Source: Gordius sp. MW1 (Eukaryota > Nematomorpha > Gordioida > Gordea > Gordiidae). From it: a DNA stretch of 64,000 nt. The translations under genes and the position numbers were made by a program. Positions 21,849 to 34,107 of this stretch are shown here, in pieces. Location of the stretch: positions 1,426,001-1,490,000 of the forward strand of contig OZ038527.1 of assembly GCA_964036665.1 (NCBI GenBank), given 5' to 3'. Numbering within the stretch: the stretch's first letter is position 1; each line of letters opens with the position of its first letter. Below the pieces are notes generated by a model. It made no database searches. It was not told the DNA's origin and saw nothing but the letters and a program-made list of their open reading frames with translations.

Positions 21849-22301
21849 TTATAAACATATATCAAATATATAATTAAAGTGATTTATATTGTGATGAAAA
21901 TAAATCGCGTGACTATCTTTTGAATAAATAAGGGGGTATGATATCCATTGTTTTAATTCCACGGAAAATACATGTACAGGAATGTTAAATGCATAGGAAA
22001 ATAATAAAATATCTATGTGGTTCGGCCACTTACCTAAAATATATAACTCTTTGACAGTCATATATTGTGGTAAGGTAAGAGGGCGTACCAAGGCTGTCAC
22101 CACTTCGGGTGGATCAGCGGATATAAAATAATTATAAATATAATAGCGAATCAAAGGATGATTATCCTCTGTGTCATATATTGCTTTGCTTATGCAACGG
22201 TAAAAACAGTTAACGTCGCCAATAGTGATGTAAATTCCATAATTAGGTTTAAGCTCCTTGCTTGGCGTCTCTATAGAAGCTATGGGGATATTATGACCCA
22301 A
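21849..22301 (-). CDS. OTU-like cysteine protease domain of Ginger copy C
   Basis: About 150 residues with GDVNCFYRCISKAIYD, where the family norm is GDGNCFYR around the catalytic Cys. A C-terminal HHNINHFNYIFD carries the likely catalytic His. The Gly-to-Val change next to the active site may weaken it. It is probably the last exon(s) of the transposase gene, since the same domain sits in the same place in copy B. Confidence 0.75.
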   Translation of the reverse strand: MGHNIPIASIETPSKELKPNYGIYITIGDVNCFYRCISKAIYDTEDNHPLIRYYIYNYFISADPPEVVTALVRPLTLPQYMTVKELYILGKWPNHIDILLFSYAFNIPVHVFSVELKQWISYPLIYSKDSHAIYFHHNINHFNYIFDICL

Positions 22302-22954
22302 TCTAGTATATCAATATATATATAATTTTATAATTATAATACTTATCCATGGCCCAAAATTTCCAAGCCATGTCTGGCAGCTTAAACCTGGAAATTTCTC
22401 GAACTTCTTCTGATACAAATACGATCTCATCTTTGGGTACAATAAAATAGTTTACAGTAAGTATTATAGAAATTGAACATAAATATGTTGAAAGTTATAA
22501 AGGTTCAACCAGCAACCTGTGGATTCCTTAGCGAGTATTTCCTTTGATTTAGATATGTATACCACTTCATCCCCATTTATTAACGCTTTATTATTCAAAA
22601 AAGGATTATTTTTGATCAAAGTTATTACCTGGTGAAGGACCGTTTGACATGAGATTCACGGGCAGTGCTGCCGCCTCACCATCTTTAATAACCCCTCTCT
22701 CTACTATTTAAAAATAAATTACAGTAAGTATTATAGAAATTAAACATAAAAGTTATAAAGGTTTAACCAGCAACCTGTGGCTTGTATCAGATCCGACTTG
22801 TTCCAACGGTCGCTAGGCAAACCTTAAATATTTAATCAACATATATTTAATTAATAAATACCCTCATCAAGATTTTCTTTAAATTTTTTTAGATTGCCCC
22901 CATGATATTTTTTCTTGAGCGTTTGCCCCGACATGTTGGCAAGTGTATACGTGC

Positions 22955-24378
22955 CTAAATAAAACGGAAAATTATAAAAACATAGCATAACGTACCTTTA
23001 TAGTCATCTACTATTTTGTAAGGTCCCAACCACGAAGGAGCGGTTTTATCGCCCTTTCGATCGGCCCTTCTTAAGTTGTAGGCAAGTACAGCATCGCCCT
23101 TCTTAAACGTATAAGTGGTTTTATGTCTCCTCTCATACCACTTTTTCTGATATTTATGTGCCTTTTTAATATTTTTACTGGCAAATTGGTAGGACAGACG
23201 AGTGGCAGAAACCACTTCGTCAAAATTGACAACAGAATAAGGCTCCATCTCTATCACAACCTCTTTAGGCTCGGCAGCTATCTCAATGTCAGTTTTCTGG
23301 ACAGGCCTGGGGTGTCAAATAGATATCAAATAAAAAATGAGTGTAATGACATAGTTTGTATATACCAATTAAAAATCAGGTAGTAAGGTGTCAACTTTGT
23401 TGACGCTTGAACGGCGGTGTTGACTGCATAGGTCACACCAGGCAACGCTGACTCCCACTGCTCGAAATGACCATCCAGGGCTTTATTAAGGCCAGCCAAT
23501 AAAGTCCTGTTCATCCTTTCTACCAAGCCATTGGCTTGAGGATGGTATGCAGTGGTAATCCTTTGATGTACCCCTCCAAGAGTGTATAACTCTTGAGTAA
23601 AGGAGTTCACAAACTCCCTGCCTTGGTCATTTATAACATCCTATAAATAATGATTTAACAATGAGATTTAACTTACCTCAGGAAATCCCCATAAAGAGAA
23701 ATTTTGTAGAAGATTTTGGGAAACCTCTAGGGCTGTATGGGATCTCATCGGGACAGCTATGGCAAACTTAGAGAAAGTCAATTAATACTAGAATGCACTT
23801 AAATCCTTCAGCACTTTCGGGCAAATTACATATATTTATCCCCACAAGTCGTTATGGAAATGGAGGAACGGTTATAGGTTGCAGCTCTGGGGTGCATTTA
23901 TCAATCTTGGAAGTATGTTTTTGACATATACTGCAGCCATTGATAAATGCTGCAGCATCCTCACTCAAACCAGGCCAATAATACCTATTTTTAATTTATT
24001 ATTTAGTTTAAATAAAATTATAACCAGTACTTTTCAGTAATCTTGGTCCTTGTACGGTTTATACCAAGATGTGCCCCAAAGCTTTGACCTACAATAGTTC
24101 CTTCCATACCATTGTGATACAAAGCCAGGATCTGTTTCCTTTCGTCAGAATCCATAACTACCCTTAAATCCTTCTCTAACAAAATAAAAAAGTTTCACTT
24201 TAAGTACCTGTTTTCTGGTCGCAAAATTTTGCTGTTTTTTTACAAACAGAAAATTTCCCTTAACATAGTAACCTTTTGATTTCCTAACAAAATAAGTTCT
24301 CTGTTTGCGTGTAAAGATTTCAGGTATAGTTCCATTTACCAGGTACTCTTTTATGTCACTAAAACAATATTCTGCCAT
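22955..24378 (-). pseudogene. Ginger-like transposase, copy C, introns plus a lesion
   Basis: Minus strand. The N-terminal exon (24378-24210) contains IKEYLVNGTIPEIFTRKQ. After a GTACTT...TTTTGTTAG intron comes the zinc finger (HLGINRTRTK and FINGCSICQKH). The DDE core follows with VNGLVER-like GLVERMNRTLL and HQRITTAYHPQANG. The GPY/F segment is APSWLGPYKIV (23257-22955). An intron (GTAAGT...TATAG) splits the core at about 23690-23640 at the same place as in copy B. Near 23780 the reading frame breaks before SKFA: about 2 bp are missing relative to copy B, giving a stop. The other short frames are explained by introns rather than decay. Probably inactive. Confidence 0.75.
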
Positions 24379-24436
24379 TCTATAAAATTAAAAAAACATA
24401 TAGCAATCTATTCTTATAATATAACAACTATTTCCA

Positions 24437-25135
24437 ATGCTAAGTGTAATATCAATAACTTACTAATAACTTGATATAGGATCAATTATTCAAAAGATAA
24501 ACTACTATAATATTATAGAATAACCATATGATCTTATAGCTAAGTGCAACTTACTTTTGAATGATTATATCAATAACTTACTAATAACTTGATATAGGAT
24601 CAATTATTCAAAAGATAAACTACTAAAATATTATAGAATAACCATATGATCTTATAGCTAAGTGCAACTTACTTTTAAGAATGATTATATCAATAACGTA
24701 CTAATAACTTGATATAGGATCAATTATTCAAAAGATAAACTACTAAAATATTATAGAATAACCATATGATCTTATAGCTAAGTGCAACTTACTTTTAAGA
24801 ATGATTATATCAATAACTTACTAATAACTTGATATAGGATCAATTATTCAAAAGATAAACTACTAAAATATTATAGAATAACCATATGATCTCATAGCTA
24901 AGTGCAACTTACTTTTAAGAATGATTATATCAATAACTTACTAATAACTTGATATAGGATCAATTATTCAAAAGATAAACTACTAAAATATTATAGAATA
25001 ACCATATATTTCTTGATCTTATAGCTAAGTGCAACTTACTTTTAAGAATGATTATATCAATAACTTACTAATAACTTGATATGGGATCAATTATTCAAAA
25101 AATAAACTACTAAAATTTTATAAATTAACTATATA
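24437..25135. repeat. Tandem array, about 120-bp period, six units
   Basis: CTTGATATAGGATCAATTAT recurs at about 24470, 24590, 24710, 24830, 24950 and 25076. Units are nearly identical. The array lies between the transposase 5' end and the right TIR of Ginger copy C. Confidence 0.9.
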
Positions 25136-25499
25136 TTTCTTCATCATATAAACATCAAACTAGTGAAAAAGTTTGTAAATACCTTATTTAACTCTATATT
25201 AATTGAAGTAGAATTGCTGGATACAATTTTGATGGAAATGGATACGAAAATAACAGTGATTCTGGCTAATTTTCGTTCAATCACGTTATTATAAAAAACA
25301 CGTGACATGTCAAAAACATATCATTTTGTGGTTTTCAACCAATGAGAATGTGTAATTCACGTGGAGACGATTTTAACGGAGACAAAATCTTACGTTACAC
25401 CGGATGACGTAAGGTTTGTCATCCAGATTTAAAATATATATAATTTTGTTTTAAAATGTAAATAATACAAAAAGTTTGAATTAATTTATAAAATTTTAG

Positions 25500-25610
25500 A
25501 AAAGGGGTGAGACTTATGGTCCTAGACAGCAAGGTACTTGCGAGAGTGGTCTCTATTGTGATCAATTGAGCCCTGGCAATGTAGGCGTTTGTAAAGAGAA
25601 GAAATCATAA
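25500..25610 (+). pseudogene. Orphan last exon of a SIBD-like gene
   Basis: Acceptor ATTTTAG|AAA, 37 codons: GETYGPRQQGTCESGLYC, then DQLSPGNVGVCKEKKS and TAA. It matches exon 4 of the gene at 18054. No exons 1-3 precede it; Ginger copy C ends 100 bp upstream. The first Cys of GETC is Tyr here, so it is decaying. Confidence 0.75.
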
Positions 25611-25930
25611 ACAAAATTAATTTATTTTTATATGCAAATATAAAATATTTTAATATTGGTAAAGAAATTACGAAAATTTCTACACAAAAATTTTATGTAA
25701 TCACCATTCTACTCGACATCAATTTTATAATAAGATTGCTATTTAAAAAAAACTCAATTCTATATAAATTTAAATTGGAAAACGTGCGACAAATTGCAAA
25801 TAAATTACGTTGAATAAACAATCAAGATAATTGGGGAAGCAACAAACGGTTTTATGATGTTACATAATATAAATATTTTGTAGCTTATCTTAACGTTAAT
25901 ACTTTATTAAGATTAAAAAAAATCTATTAA

Positions 25931-28059
25931 ATGAAAAATTCACTTGCCTCACGGGTTTTGGGATTAATCCTTATCATTCGCATAATTGAGTAAGACTATA
26001 AGAATATTTAGTCGCAAAATTACTCCTTAAAATTTTAGTATAATTTTCAATAGAACATAGGCATGAGCATAGCTAGCATTGGAATTAGAGGGGGGCAATA
26101 ATGATTTAGGGAGGCGCAAAATGATCATTTTTTAAAATTTTAGCCATGATTTTAATATATTTTTGGATTTAGAGGAGATCAGCCGCCCTTACCTGCCTCC
26201 CGCCGGCTATGCCCATTTATCTTTAAGAAAATTTAAATTTTCAGTTATTAGTGGCACAAATTAAATTTTCCATTTAAAAAACATCCGCATTTTAAAAACT
26301 ATAGTGCCCTGTGCTGTCCAAAAGTTGAATAGAAGATTTAAGTATTATAAAAAAATAAGGTGGTCGCTTAGTACAAAAACAGCCAGCCCGTGCGTGTTTT
26401 GAAGGACCATTTAATTAATATATAAGTAGAAGTCAAATTATTTCTAAAAAGAAAATACTTATTATCATCCTAATTTATTAAAATTACAATGAAATAGATT
26501 TATTAAATACACAGCTAAAATGATTTTAAATTAAATCTTATGGGCAGCTACAATAAGAAGAATGTCCCCAGCCCGATTTAAAATAAGAGTCAGATTTGCT
26601 TTTAGTATAGAGTCTTTATTTTGATAATATATAATTAACAGATATGATGTTAAACCTAAGCCATCTCACTCTAGAATCAAAGTAATGAGATGGGGGGACA
26701 TGTCTATTAACACTATCGAAACAATAAATATGTTTAACATGAACTTATAAAATCCTTGATAGATATTATTTTCTATATAGTATTCAGAATAAATTAAAAT
26801 TGTTACAGAAACTAATATTAACGTGATTAAAAAAGAGGCTGTAAAAAATTAAAACCAAAATTTGAAATACAAATGTATAGAGTTTTAATGAATCATCTTT
26901 GGGCTATAAAATATTAGTAAAAATGCTCATCAGATGTCCCTAAATCGAATTTTTTTCACCCTTGGGAATATTCCTGATAAATTATTAAAGAGTAAAACAA
27001 TAATAATTTTTTACAATTTGTTTTCATCATATGCAATCTCCAGTGATGCCTAAACGGCTGTGTTTTATTTGGTCGACCTTTGTTTCTAGTCGACTAAACA
27101 CAAACAGACCAAAGCATGGGCGTACGCTGCCCCCCCCTCCCCTAATTTTGAAAAGAAATCATTTCAATACAATAACCCTTAAAAATTAAAAAAATGATTT
27201 GCCCCCCCCCTAATTAGCCAGAGGGGGGCAGCCGGATCCCCTGCCCCCATTAGCCAGGGGGGCAGGGGGGTCCGCCCACTGCCTAATTAGGGGAGACCTT
27301 TTTTTTAATCTGCCCCCCCCCTTCCTAATTCAAAACCTGCGTACGCCCATGGACCAAACAAAACCCAGCCGTTTTTACAACACTGTGCATAACTAACGTA
27401 TAAATTCACTTTTAATAATATATTACTGTTTTTTAAGGTGTTGTAAGTTATATTGATCATAAAGAATTAATAAATCTATAATTTTATTTATTACAGGGTG
27501 TCTGCATTATCGTGTTCTTGCGCAGAGGATAATTCAACATGTACGATCGCCCCGCCTACAGATTGCAAAGGAGGCATAGTGCTGGATGGTTGTGGGTGTT
27601 GTCAAGTTTGTGGAATGGTATCAAAATAAAACATATCATTTATCCTTTATCACTCCTTTGTGATATCCAACAAAAAATCACTAATTTACTATAATTAAAA
27701 CTTGATTTTAAATTTAATTTAAATTTTGATCATAATAGGTTTTGGGTGAAGTTTGTGAAGGTTCTGCTTATATTAAATGTGACGAAGGATTGCTTTGTAA
27801 CATTATACGAAATCCCAAAAATGTTGAAGGAGAAGGAATATGCATTGCCAATCGACTTAAGGTTTAATATTAAAATTATTACAATTTACATTAATTTCAT
27901 AAATATAATTTTTTTGCAATTTAGAATGAGGGGGAAAATTGTGGTTTAAACTCTGGGAAATGCAAAAACGGTCTGCATTGTGGGAGGGAATTTTGTGAAA
28001 ACCCAAGATTAGCTATTATGAGAAATAAAAAACAATCTAGATTGAATTATTTCCAATGA
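25931..28059 (+). CDS. SIBD-like cysteine-rich secreted protein, paralogue alpha, 145 aa
   Basis: Exons 25931-25989, 27497-27617, 27739-27861 and 27925-28059; phases 2, 0, 0; total 438 bp. Exon 1 encodes the signal peptide MKNSLASRVLGLILIIRII. Exon 2 has CTIAPPTDCKGGIVLDGCGC then CQVCG, the IGFBP N-terminal-type GCGCC signature. Exon 3 has GEVCEGSAYIKCDEGLLC. Exon 4 has GENCGLNSGKCKNGLHC and a basic tail. All splice sites are GT-AG. AATAAA at 28137 lies about 80 bp after the stop. The protein should be secreted and disulfide-rich. Function unknown: possible carrier of insulin-like peptides, immune factor or venom-type protein. It sits 5' of a Helitron, in a duplicated unit. Confidence 0.82.
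26062..26215. repeat. GGGCGTAGCC-family repeat in alpha intron 1
   Basis: CATGAGCATAGCTAGCATTGG to CCGGCTATGCCCAT. A copy sits at the corresponding place in beta (40361) and gamma (52781), so it predates the duplication. Confidence 0.75.
27050..27384. repeat. GTCGAC fold-back repeat with a nested repeat inside
   Basis: Left arm ACGGCTGTGTTTTATTTGGT; right arm ACCAAACAAAACCCAGCCGT. The centre is replaced by the repeat at 27115-27351. Paralogues at 41068 and 52107 lack the nested insert. Confidence 0.75.
27115..27351. repeat. GGGCGTACGC palindromic-end repeat, nested
   Basis: CATGGGCGTACGCTGCCCC to CTGCGTACGCCCATG, with perfect inverted ends and long C- and G-runs. It resembles the GGGCGTAGCC family but has a distinct terminus. 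Confidence 0.75.
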
Positions 28060-28136
28060 TTATATTTACGAATGTCATTGAAATGTTTTATTTTTTACCG
28101 AATGTTTTCGTTATATTTATTTAATGTCTTACTATA

Positions 28137-28142
28137 AATAAA
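28137..28142 (+). promoter_or_regulatory. Candidate polyadenylation signal of alpha
   Basis: AATAAA 78 bp after the alpha stop codon; beta has the equivalent motif near 41968. Confidence 0.5.
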
Positions 28143-29257
28143 TAATGATATACTTAAAATAGTTATATTCTGAATGAAGTAAAAATTCCTATATATTTTT
28201 AATACCCACAATTATTCTTAAAACTTCAAGGTCTTTTTATTTGCCATAAATACTTTCAAATTTAATGTTTTGCTAAATTCTCATAACCGTTTCAAATGCA
28301 TGTTTTTGTGCAATTAGACAACTAAAATTTCTTGAGTTATAAAAGATGTTGGGCCAAGCTCGAAAGTTACATATTGTTTAGTCAAAAAGTATTGTCATGT
28401 TTACATAGCCGTAGTTACGATTTAAATTAGGGAGGGGAGTAAAAATTTTTTGCTCTCCGACTTAACTTACAGGGTGGCTTGAAGCCTAGCCCCTAAAGTT
28501 TCTAGGTTGGGCCTTACTTATCATAGGCCTTAACAAATTCTTTAGGCTTTCAACATCTTGTAAAAGTTTCTAGGATTGGCAATGATGCGTGGAAGCAGAT
28601 ATAAAACCAATTTTGAATTTAGTGGCTCTATCTCTAATATATAAAATTCTCGTGTCACGGTGTTTGTAGTTAAAAACCTCCGAAACGGCTTGACCGATTC
28701 TTATGAAAATTTCTGTGCATATTTGGTAGGTCTGAGAATAGGTTTTAATTTTAAACCTCTAAGTGATAAGACGGTGTCAGGTTATTATATTCACGTATTA
28801 TCAGATTCACTTGTCAATCTGACTTTGATTGACGTGTTCGTGATTGACAGCCATTTTTAAATTTGTAAATAAAAGAAATCAAAATTAATGACAGACATAT
28901 ATAAATATATATATTGATAGCTATTTTTTATTTGCTCATTTATAATAAGTCTTTTGATTCGATAAAGATCATTGAAATTATATTTTGAGACCTAGTTTTA
29001 TAATATATAATTTCCATTGATAACTATTGCTTAAGTTTAGCACAGTAATATATTTTTTTTTTAATTTGAATAATTATCATTTTACATCAAAATGGTTATG
29101 AGGTGCTATATAATCATTTATATCTGAACACATATTGGGACACCAATACCTAAATGAACATATTTACTTCGATTAGAAAATAGAAATGTGATGTACTTTT
29201 TCGATATTTTGTTCCTTGTTTATTTTAAAGTTATGACTTAATTATTGCTTATCAATA

Positions 29258-29400
29258 TATATAAAAATCACGTGAAACGGTGTTAGTTATTAAACTCCTC
29301 CGAAACGGCTGGACCGATTTAGATGGAAATTTCTGCGAATATTTGGTAGGTCTGAGAATAGGTTTTTAACTGTATTCCAAATTTCTAAGTCACCGGTCAT
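29258..29400 (+). repeat. Second Helitron 5' terminus inside the first
   Basis: TATATATAAAAATCACGTGAA followed by ACTCCTCCGAAACGGCTGGA and TTTGGTAGGTCTGAGAATAG, repeating the block at 28631-28750. Likely the original 5' end of the helicase-bearing Helitron. Confidence 0.7.
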
Positions 29401-30183
29401 GTTATTTAGTTTTATACGTTTTGACGTTTACTAAAATGTCACTCAAACGCCACCTCATGACGTATACTGCGTATCTATGGTGTTGTAAATGTATTCTTCC
29501 GTGAACAGAAATATTCCGTTTGACTTTGGAATATGTGAGGACATTAGTGAGAACCCCAAAAAACCTGTTACTTATTTTACAAAGGTATAATAAATTTTTC
29601 CAAATACACTATTATTACAGGATTTATTTAGATCTGGGTGTTTCTTAATTGAAAATACATTTTATAGTGATATGAGACAGTCATCCAACGTAGATTATTC
29701 TGAGTAAATGCTATTTAGTATTGCAATATATATAAATGTCATGATTTATCTATTATTAATTTTTTAGTATAGATTAGTTGCAAATTTTATCACTTATACT
29801 TTGGCATGTATTTATAATTGTCTTTGTCATTCTTTAGAAGGATAAAAAAAATTATAAAAGTTTTACATTTAATAATTTAATTATTTTTTTATATTTTAGC
29901 AACTTTGATATATTATTGCGTTATGTTGTATTCGTATGCGTTGCACTGCATACGGAAATAGAACAATAGAAGTAGAACATATAGACATCAAAATTTATTT
30001 TTACTTCAATACCCGCTTTATCATCATATATGCCCTAAATTTCCCACATAATAATTAAAAAACAATCGCATATATAAGCACTCAGGGACAGTTTGCTTAC
30101 TGAAGCAGCATTAAACTCAACAGCAACACAAATTCGTCTCCTATTTGCTATGGTGTTGACTACACTCTGCCCGTGCACAAACG

Positions 30184-31767
30184 TTGTGGGATATGCACAA
30201 AAATGCAATGGCTGAGGATATATTACATCGATATCGAGCAAGGTGCAACGATCTATCGATATTATTCAGCGACGCTATGTACAATGAAGCATTGATAGCT
30301 ATTGAGGATCTTTGCATTGTCATTGCCAATTTAAAAATTAGTCATTTTGGTATGAATTCACCTAATCAAAGTGCATCTGATTTCCTCAACACTAATATGA
30401 GTCTTGAACTGCAATACAATACTGTAGAAATGGCAGCAATTGTTACTCGCAATGTCCCACTACTAAATGATGAACAAAAATCCATTTACGACCGAATTAT
30501 GCTTGCAGTTTCGGCAGGACAAGGTGGTTTCTTTTTTTTGAATGCACTAGGTGGAACTGGCAAAACATTTCTCATTTCGATAATTCTTGCCAAGATACGA
30601 TCAAAAATGGCATCGCATTGGCAGTTGTATCATCTGGCATTGCAGCTACTTTATTAGATGGAGGCAGAACAGCTCATTCTGCATTTAAGCTGCCACTAAA
30701 TATCCAAAATAACCCAGAGGCAGGGTGCAACATAAAAAAACAGTCGTCTATGGCCACAGTACTTAAACGGTGTAACGTTATCATCTGGGATGAATGTACT
30801 ATGGCACACAAACATTCCCTTGAGGCATTGGATAGGACATTGAAAGATATAAAAAACAATGACAAACTATTTGGAGGCACTCTGTTACTCCTTTCAGGTG
30901 ATTTCAGACAAACACTTCCCGTCATTCCACGTTCAACGTACGCTGATGAGATCAACGCTTGCTTGAAATCATCGTCACTGTGGCGTAATGTTGAAATTAC
31001 AACTGAAAGTAAACATGCGCGTTCATATGTTTAAGATCCATCCGCTGAAACATTCTCAAAACAACTGTTAGATATTGGTGATGGAAATGTTGCTTTGTAT
31101 GAAAATACTGGATGCATAAAATTACCGTCGGATTTTTGCACAATCGTCGACTCGGAAAATGCTCTCATCGGCCAAATATTTCCAGATTTATATACAAAAA
31201 TCTTGCCTGGATGTCCGAAAGAGCAATATTGTCAGCAATGAATGTAGATGTCAATAATTTAAATTTTAAGATACAACAGTTGTTGCCAGGTGACTTGGTG
31301 TTATATAAAACTGTCGATACAGTTTGCGATGCTAACGAAGCTGTAAATTATCCAATTGAGTTTTTGAATTCGTTGGATTTGTCAGGCATGCCACCACACC
31401 TTTTACAATTGAAGGTTTGATCTCCGGTGATTTTACTTCGTAATTTAAACCCACCACGGCTGTTTAATGGCACACGATTAGTCATAAAGATTTATGAAAA
31501 ATGTTATCGAAGTCACCATTTTGAATGGCTAGTTCCGAGGTAAAAATGTATTGCTGCCACGAATCCCTATTCAAACGTATTCAATTTCCAATTAGATTGG
31601 CATTCGCAATGACATTTAATAAAGCTCAAGGTCAAACGATGTCTATTTGTGGCTTAGATTTGGGCACATCATGCTTTTCCCACGGACAGCTATACGTGGC
31701 ATGTTCTCGCGTGGGTAAACCATCCCGTTTGTTTGTGTTGACTAAAGATGGACTAACCAAAATATAG
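30184..31767 (+). pseudogene. Helitron Pif1-type helicase relic
   Basis: C-terminal helicase half of a Rep-Hel protein. Walker A is LGGTGKTFLIS (about 30550). Walker B-type WDECTMAHKHS lies near 30790 and the SGDFRQTLPVIPRSTYADE block near 30895. The C-terminal motifs are [20 protein letters not shown] and [13 protein letters not shown]. Frame shifts at about 30655, 31034 and 31420 and a loss of the N-terminal Rep part make it non-functional. It moves with the alpha duplication unit. Confidence 0.88.
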
Positions 31768-34107
31768 TATACTCTATTGCACTTAGAGATTGATGATGAA
31801 TTCTTTTTTAATCGTCATAATTTGATGTATATATAGGTATCTAAAAATGATTAGTATAAAGAATGAAATTAATAAATGATTACACTTCTGCGCAAAATGT
31901 GGAAAGCTGGAAATACGGAAAACTAATCAAATGCATTGGCAATTTCGCAAAATATGTGTCAAAAGAACTAAAACCAATATGTATGTTTGACCATTTGGTA
32001 CTTTATGTGTGATCACAAATAGTGTTCATATGTATAATTATATTAAGGTATTATATATATTTAAACTCATCTATATATTAATAGGTATATAAGCATTAAA
32101 TATATACATTTACACTTATGTAAGCACAATATATGATTATTATTATTTCCTATATACATAGCTACTTATACAGACACTTTAATAAATAATATTTTTAGTT
32201 GATTTGTAAATACAAATAAGTTCGAAATGTGTTGCTTTATTACTTGAAAGAATCTATTTAAATCAGAATTTGTTAGCACTTCAAATGCAAAAACATAATT
32301 ATGTCAAGCTTATTAATTGAAGGTAACTATCAAAAATAAAATGTTTAGCATTTTAAAGCAAAAATTTAATTTGTCAAGCAGCAATCATTTTTCACATATT
32401 TATATGTTGTTTATTACCTGAGGGGATCTATCTAAATCAAAGTTTCTTAGCATTTTAAAAGCAAAAACCATATGTCAAGCAACAATAATTTTTCACAAAC
32501 TTACAACCTTATGTTATTACTTCAAGGAATTTATCTAAATCAAAATTTGTTAGTATTTTGAAAGCAAAAACCTAATTATGTCAAGCAACCATCATTTTCA
32601 CACACTTATATGTTTTATATTACTTGAAGGAAAATATCTAAATCAACATACTAAAACCAATTAAATGCTTTGACCATTTATCACCTTATGTGATCACAAA
32701 TAACATTCAGATGTATAATTATATAAAGGTATTATATATTTATACTCATGTATATATTTTTAGGTATATAAGCATCTAATATATACATTTACACTTTTAT
32801 AAGCATGATATATGATTATAAATATAGATTTTTATATTTACACCTATATAAAGACACTTAATAAACTATAATACATGTAATATGTACATATTATATAAGA
32901 TTTTCAATTGAAATGCACAAATAAGTTGGAAATATGTTGCTTTATTACTTAAAGAAATCTATCTAAATCAAAATTTGTTAGCATTTTAAAAACAAAAAAC
33001 TTAATTATGTCAAACTTAAGATAACTATCTAAATCAAAATATTTAGCATTGTAAAAAAACCTAAGTATGTCAAGCAACAATCATTTTTCACACACTTATA
33101 TGCTGTTTTATTACTTGAAGAGAACTATCTAAACAAAATTTTTAGCATTTTAAAAGCAAAAAACCTAATTATGTCAAGCATCAATCATTTTTCACAGACT
33201 TATATGTTATTTTATTACTAAAAAGAGAGACACCTTAAAAATTTTAGAATCTAGAAATTAAAAAAAACCTAACAGATGGTAAGTTCTGCCTATTTAATAT
33301 AAAAAGCTGGGCAATAAAAGAGGGACTTTATTTAAGATGATGCATCTCCCAATAGTATTTGGGAGACCCAAAAACTTTAAAATCCAAACATGATAAACTA
33401 ATTTACTAGATAGTAAGTTCTATATAGACATATAATATATAGAGTATTATTTAAAAGATTAAAATTATGTATATATATAAGCATAAATAAATTTGCATAG
33501 CATTATATATAGTTCTATATGTACAAGTAAATATATAAAATGAATAGAAATATTTATAGTATTTCAATACACTATGGCTATTTTATAAAAAATATAAAAA
33601 TAAATATAGGACCTTTAAACTATCCTTAATATAAATGTATATATAAATATAATACTTTAATATTATTATTCATATTTTATATGTATCTCTTAAATTATAA
33701 TCATAAATTGTGCTTATATAATTGTAAATGTATATCTTTAGTGTCTATATACTTAGGAATATATAGATGGGTTTAAATATATGTAATAACGATATAATTA
33801 TGGTATATTATAATGTATGTAATATGCAGCACATATTTATATATATAATATATTATATATATTGTATATATTTAATTATGTAATTAACTCTTTTTAATTT
33901 GATATTTTAGATCATATATCTTGTTTGTAAGTACTTTCGTTATTATCGGTTTTCCACATTATGCGTCAGATTCAATGATTAATGTATTGTCCTTTTATAG
34001 GCCAACATTGTCACAACGCTCCATTCTTATTTCAATCATAACATAACCACATATCCATACACTTATAGTATTTTCTAGAATTAATGTATATAGCAAAAAA
34101 ACGTTTG
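31768..34107. repeat. AT-rich Helitron 3' region with diverged tandem repeats
   Basis: From about 32215 to 33230, units with TCTAAATCAAAATTTGTTAG, GCATTTTAAAAGCAAAAACC and TATGTCAAGCAACAATCATT recur about every 105-130 bp, roughly eight times. Another block (GGTATATAAGCAT...ATATACATTTACAC) occurs at about 32085 and 32765. From 33400 to 33900 it is nearly pure A/T. No coding content. Confidence 0.7.

Larger units (their letters stand above)
21349..25399 (-). mobile_element. Ginger-like DNA transposon with OTU domain (copy C)
   Basis: TIRs start TGTAACGT at both ends and share the interior block GTTAAAAT..GTCTCCACGT. CCGG flanks both sides (21345-21348, 25400-25403), read as a 4-bp target duplication. 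The minus-strand coding parts are, in order, an N-terminal piece, HHCC zinc finger, Gypsy-integrase-like DDE core, GPY/F motif and OTU-like domain. A GTAAGT...TATAG intron is visible in the DDE core. Length 4051 bp. Ginger elements are cut-and-paste transposons whose transposase resembles Gypsy integrase; the assignment is by domain order and termini. Confidence 0.85.

Noticed and set aside
21849-24378. First read as a retrovirus-like or Gypsy element because of the integrase
   Set aside because: No LTR, gag, protease or reverse transcriptase; TIRs with CCGG flanks and an OTU domain point to a Ginger-like DNA transposon.
24437-25135. Regularly spaced repeats resembling a CRISPR array
   Set aside because: Whole 120-bp units are tandem without unique spacers, inside a eukaryotic transposon.
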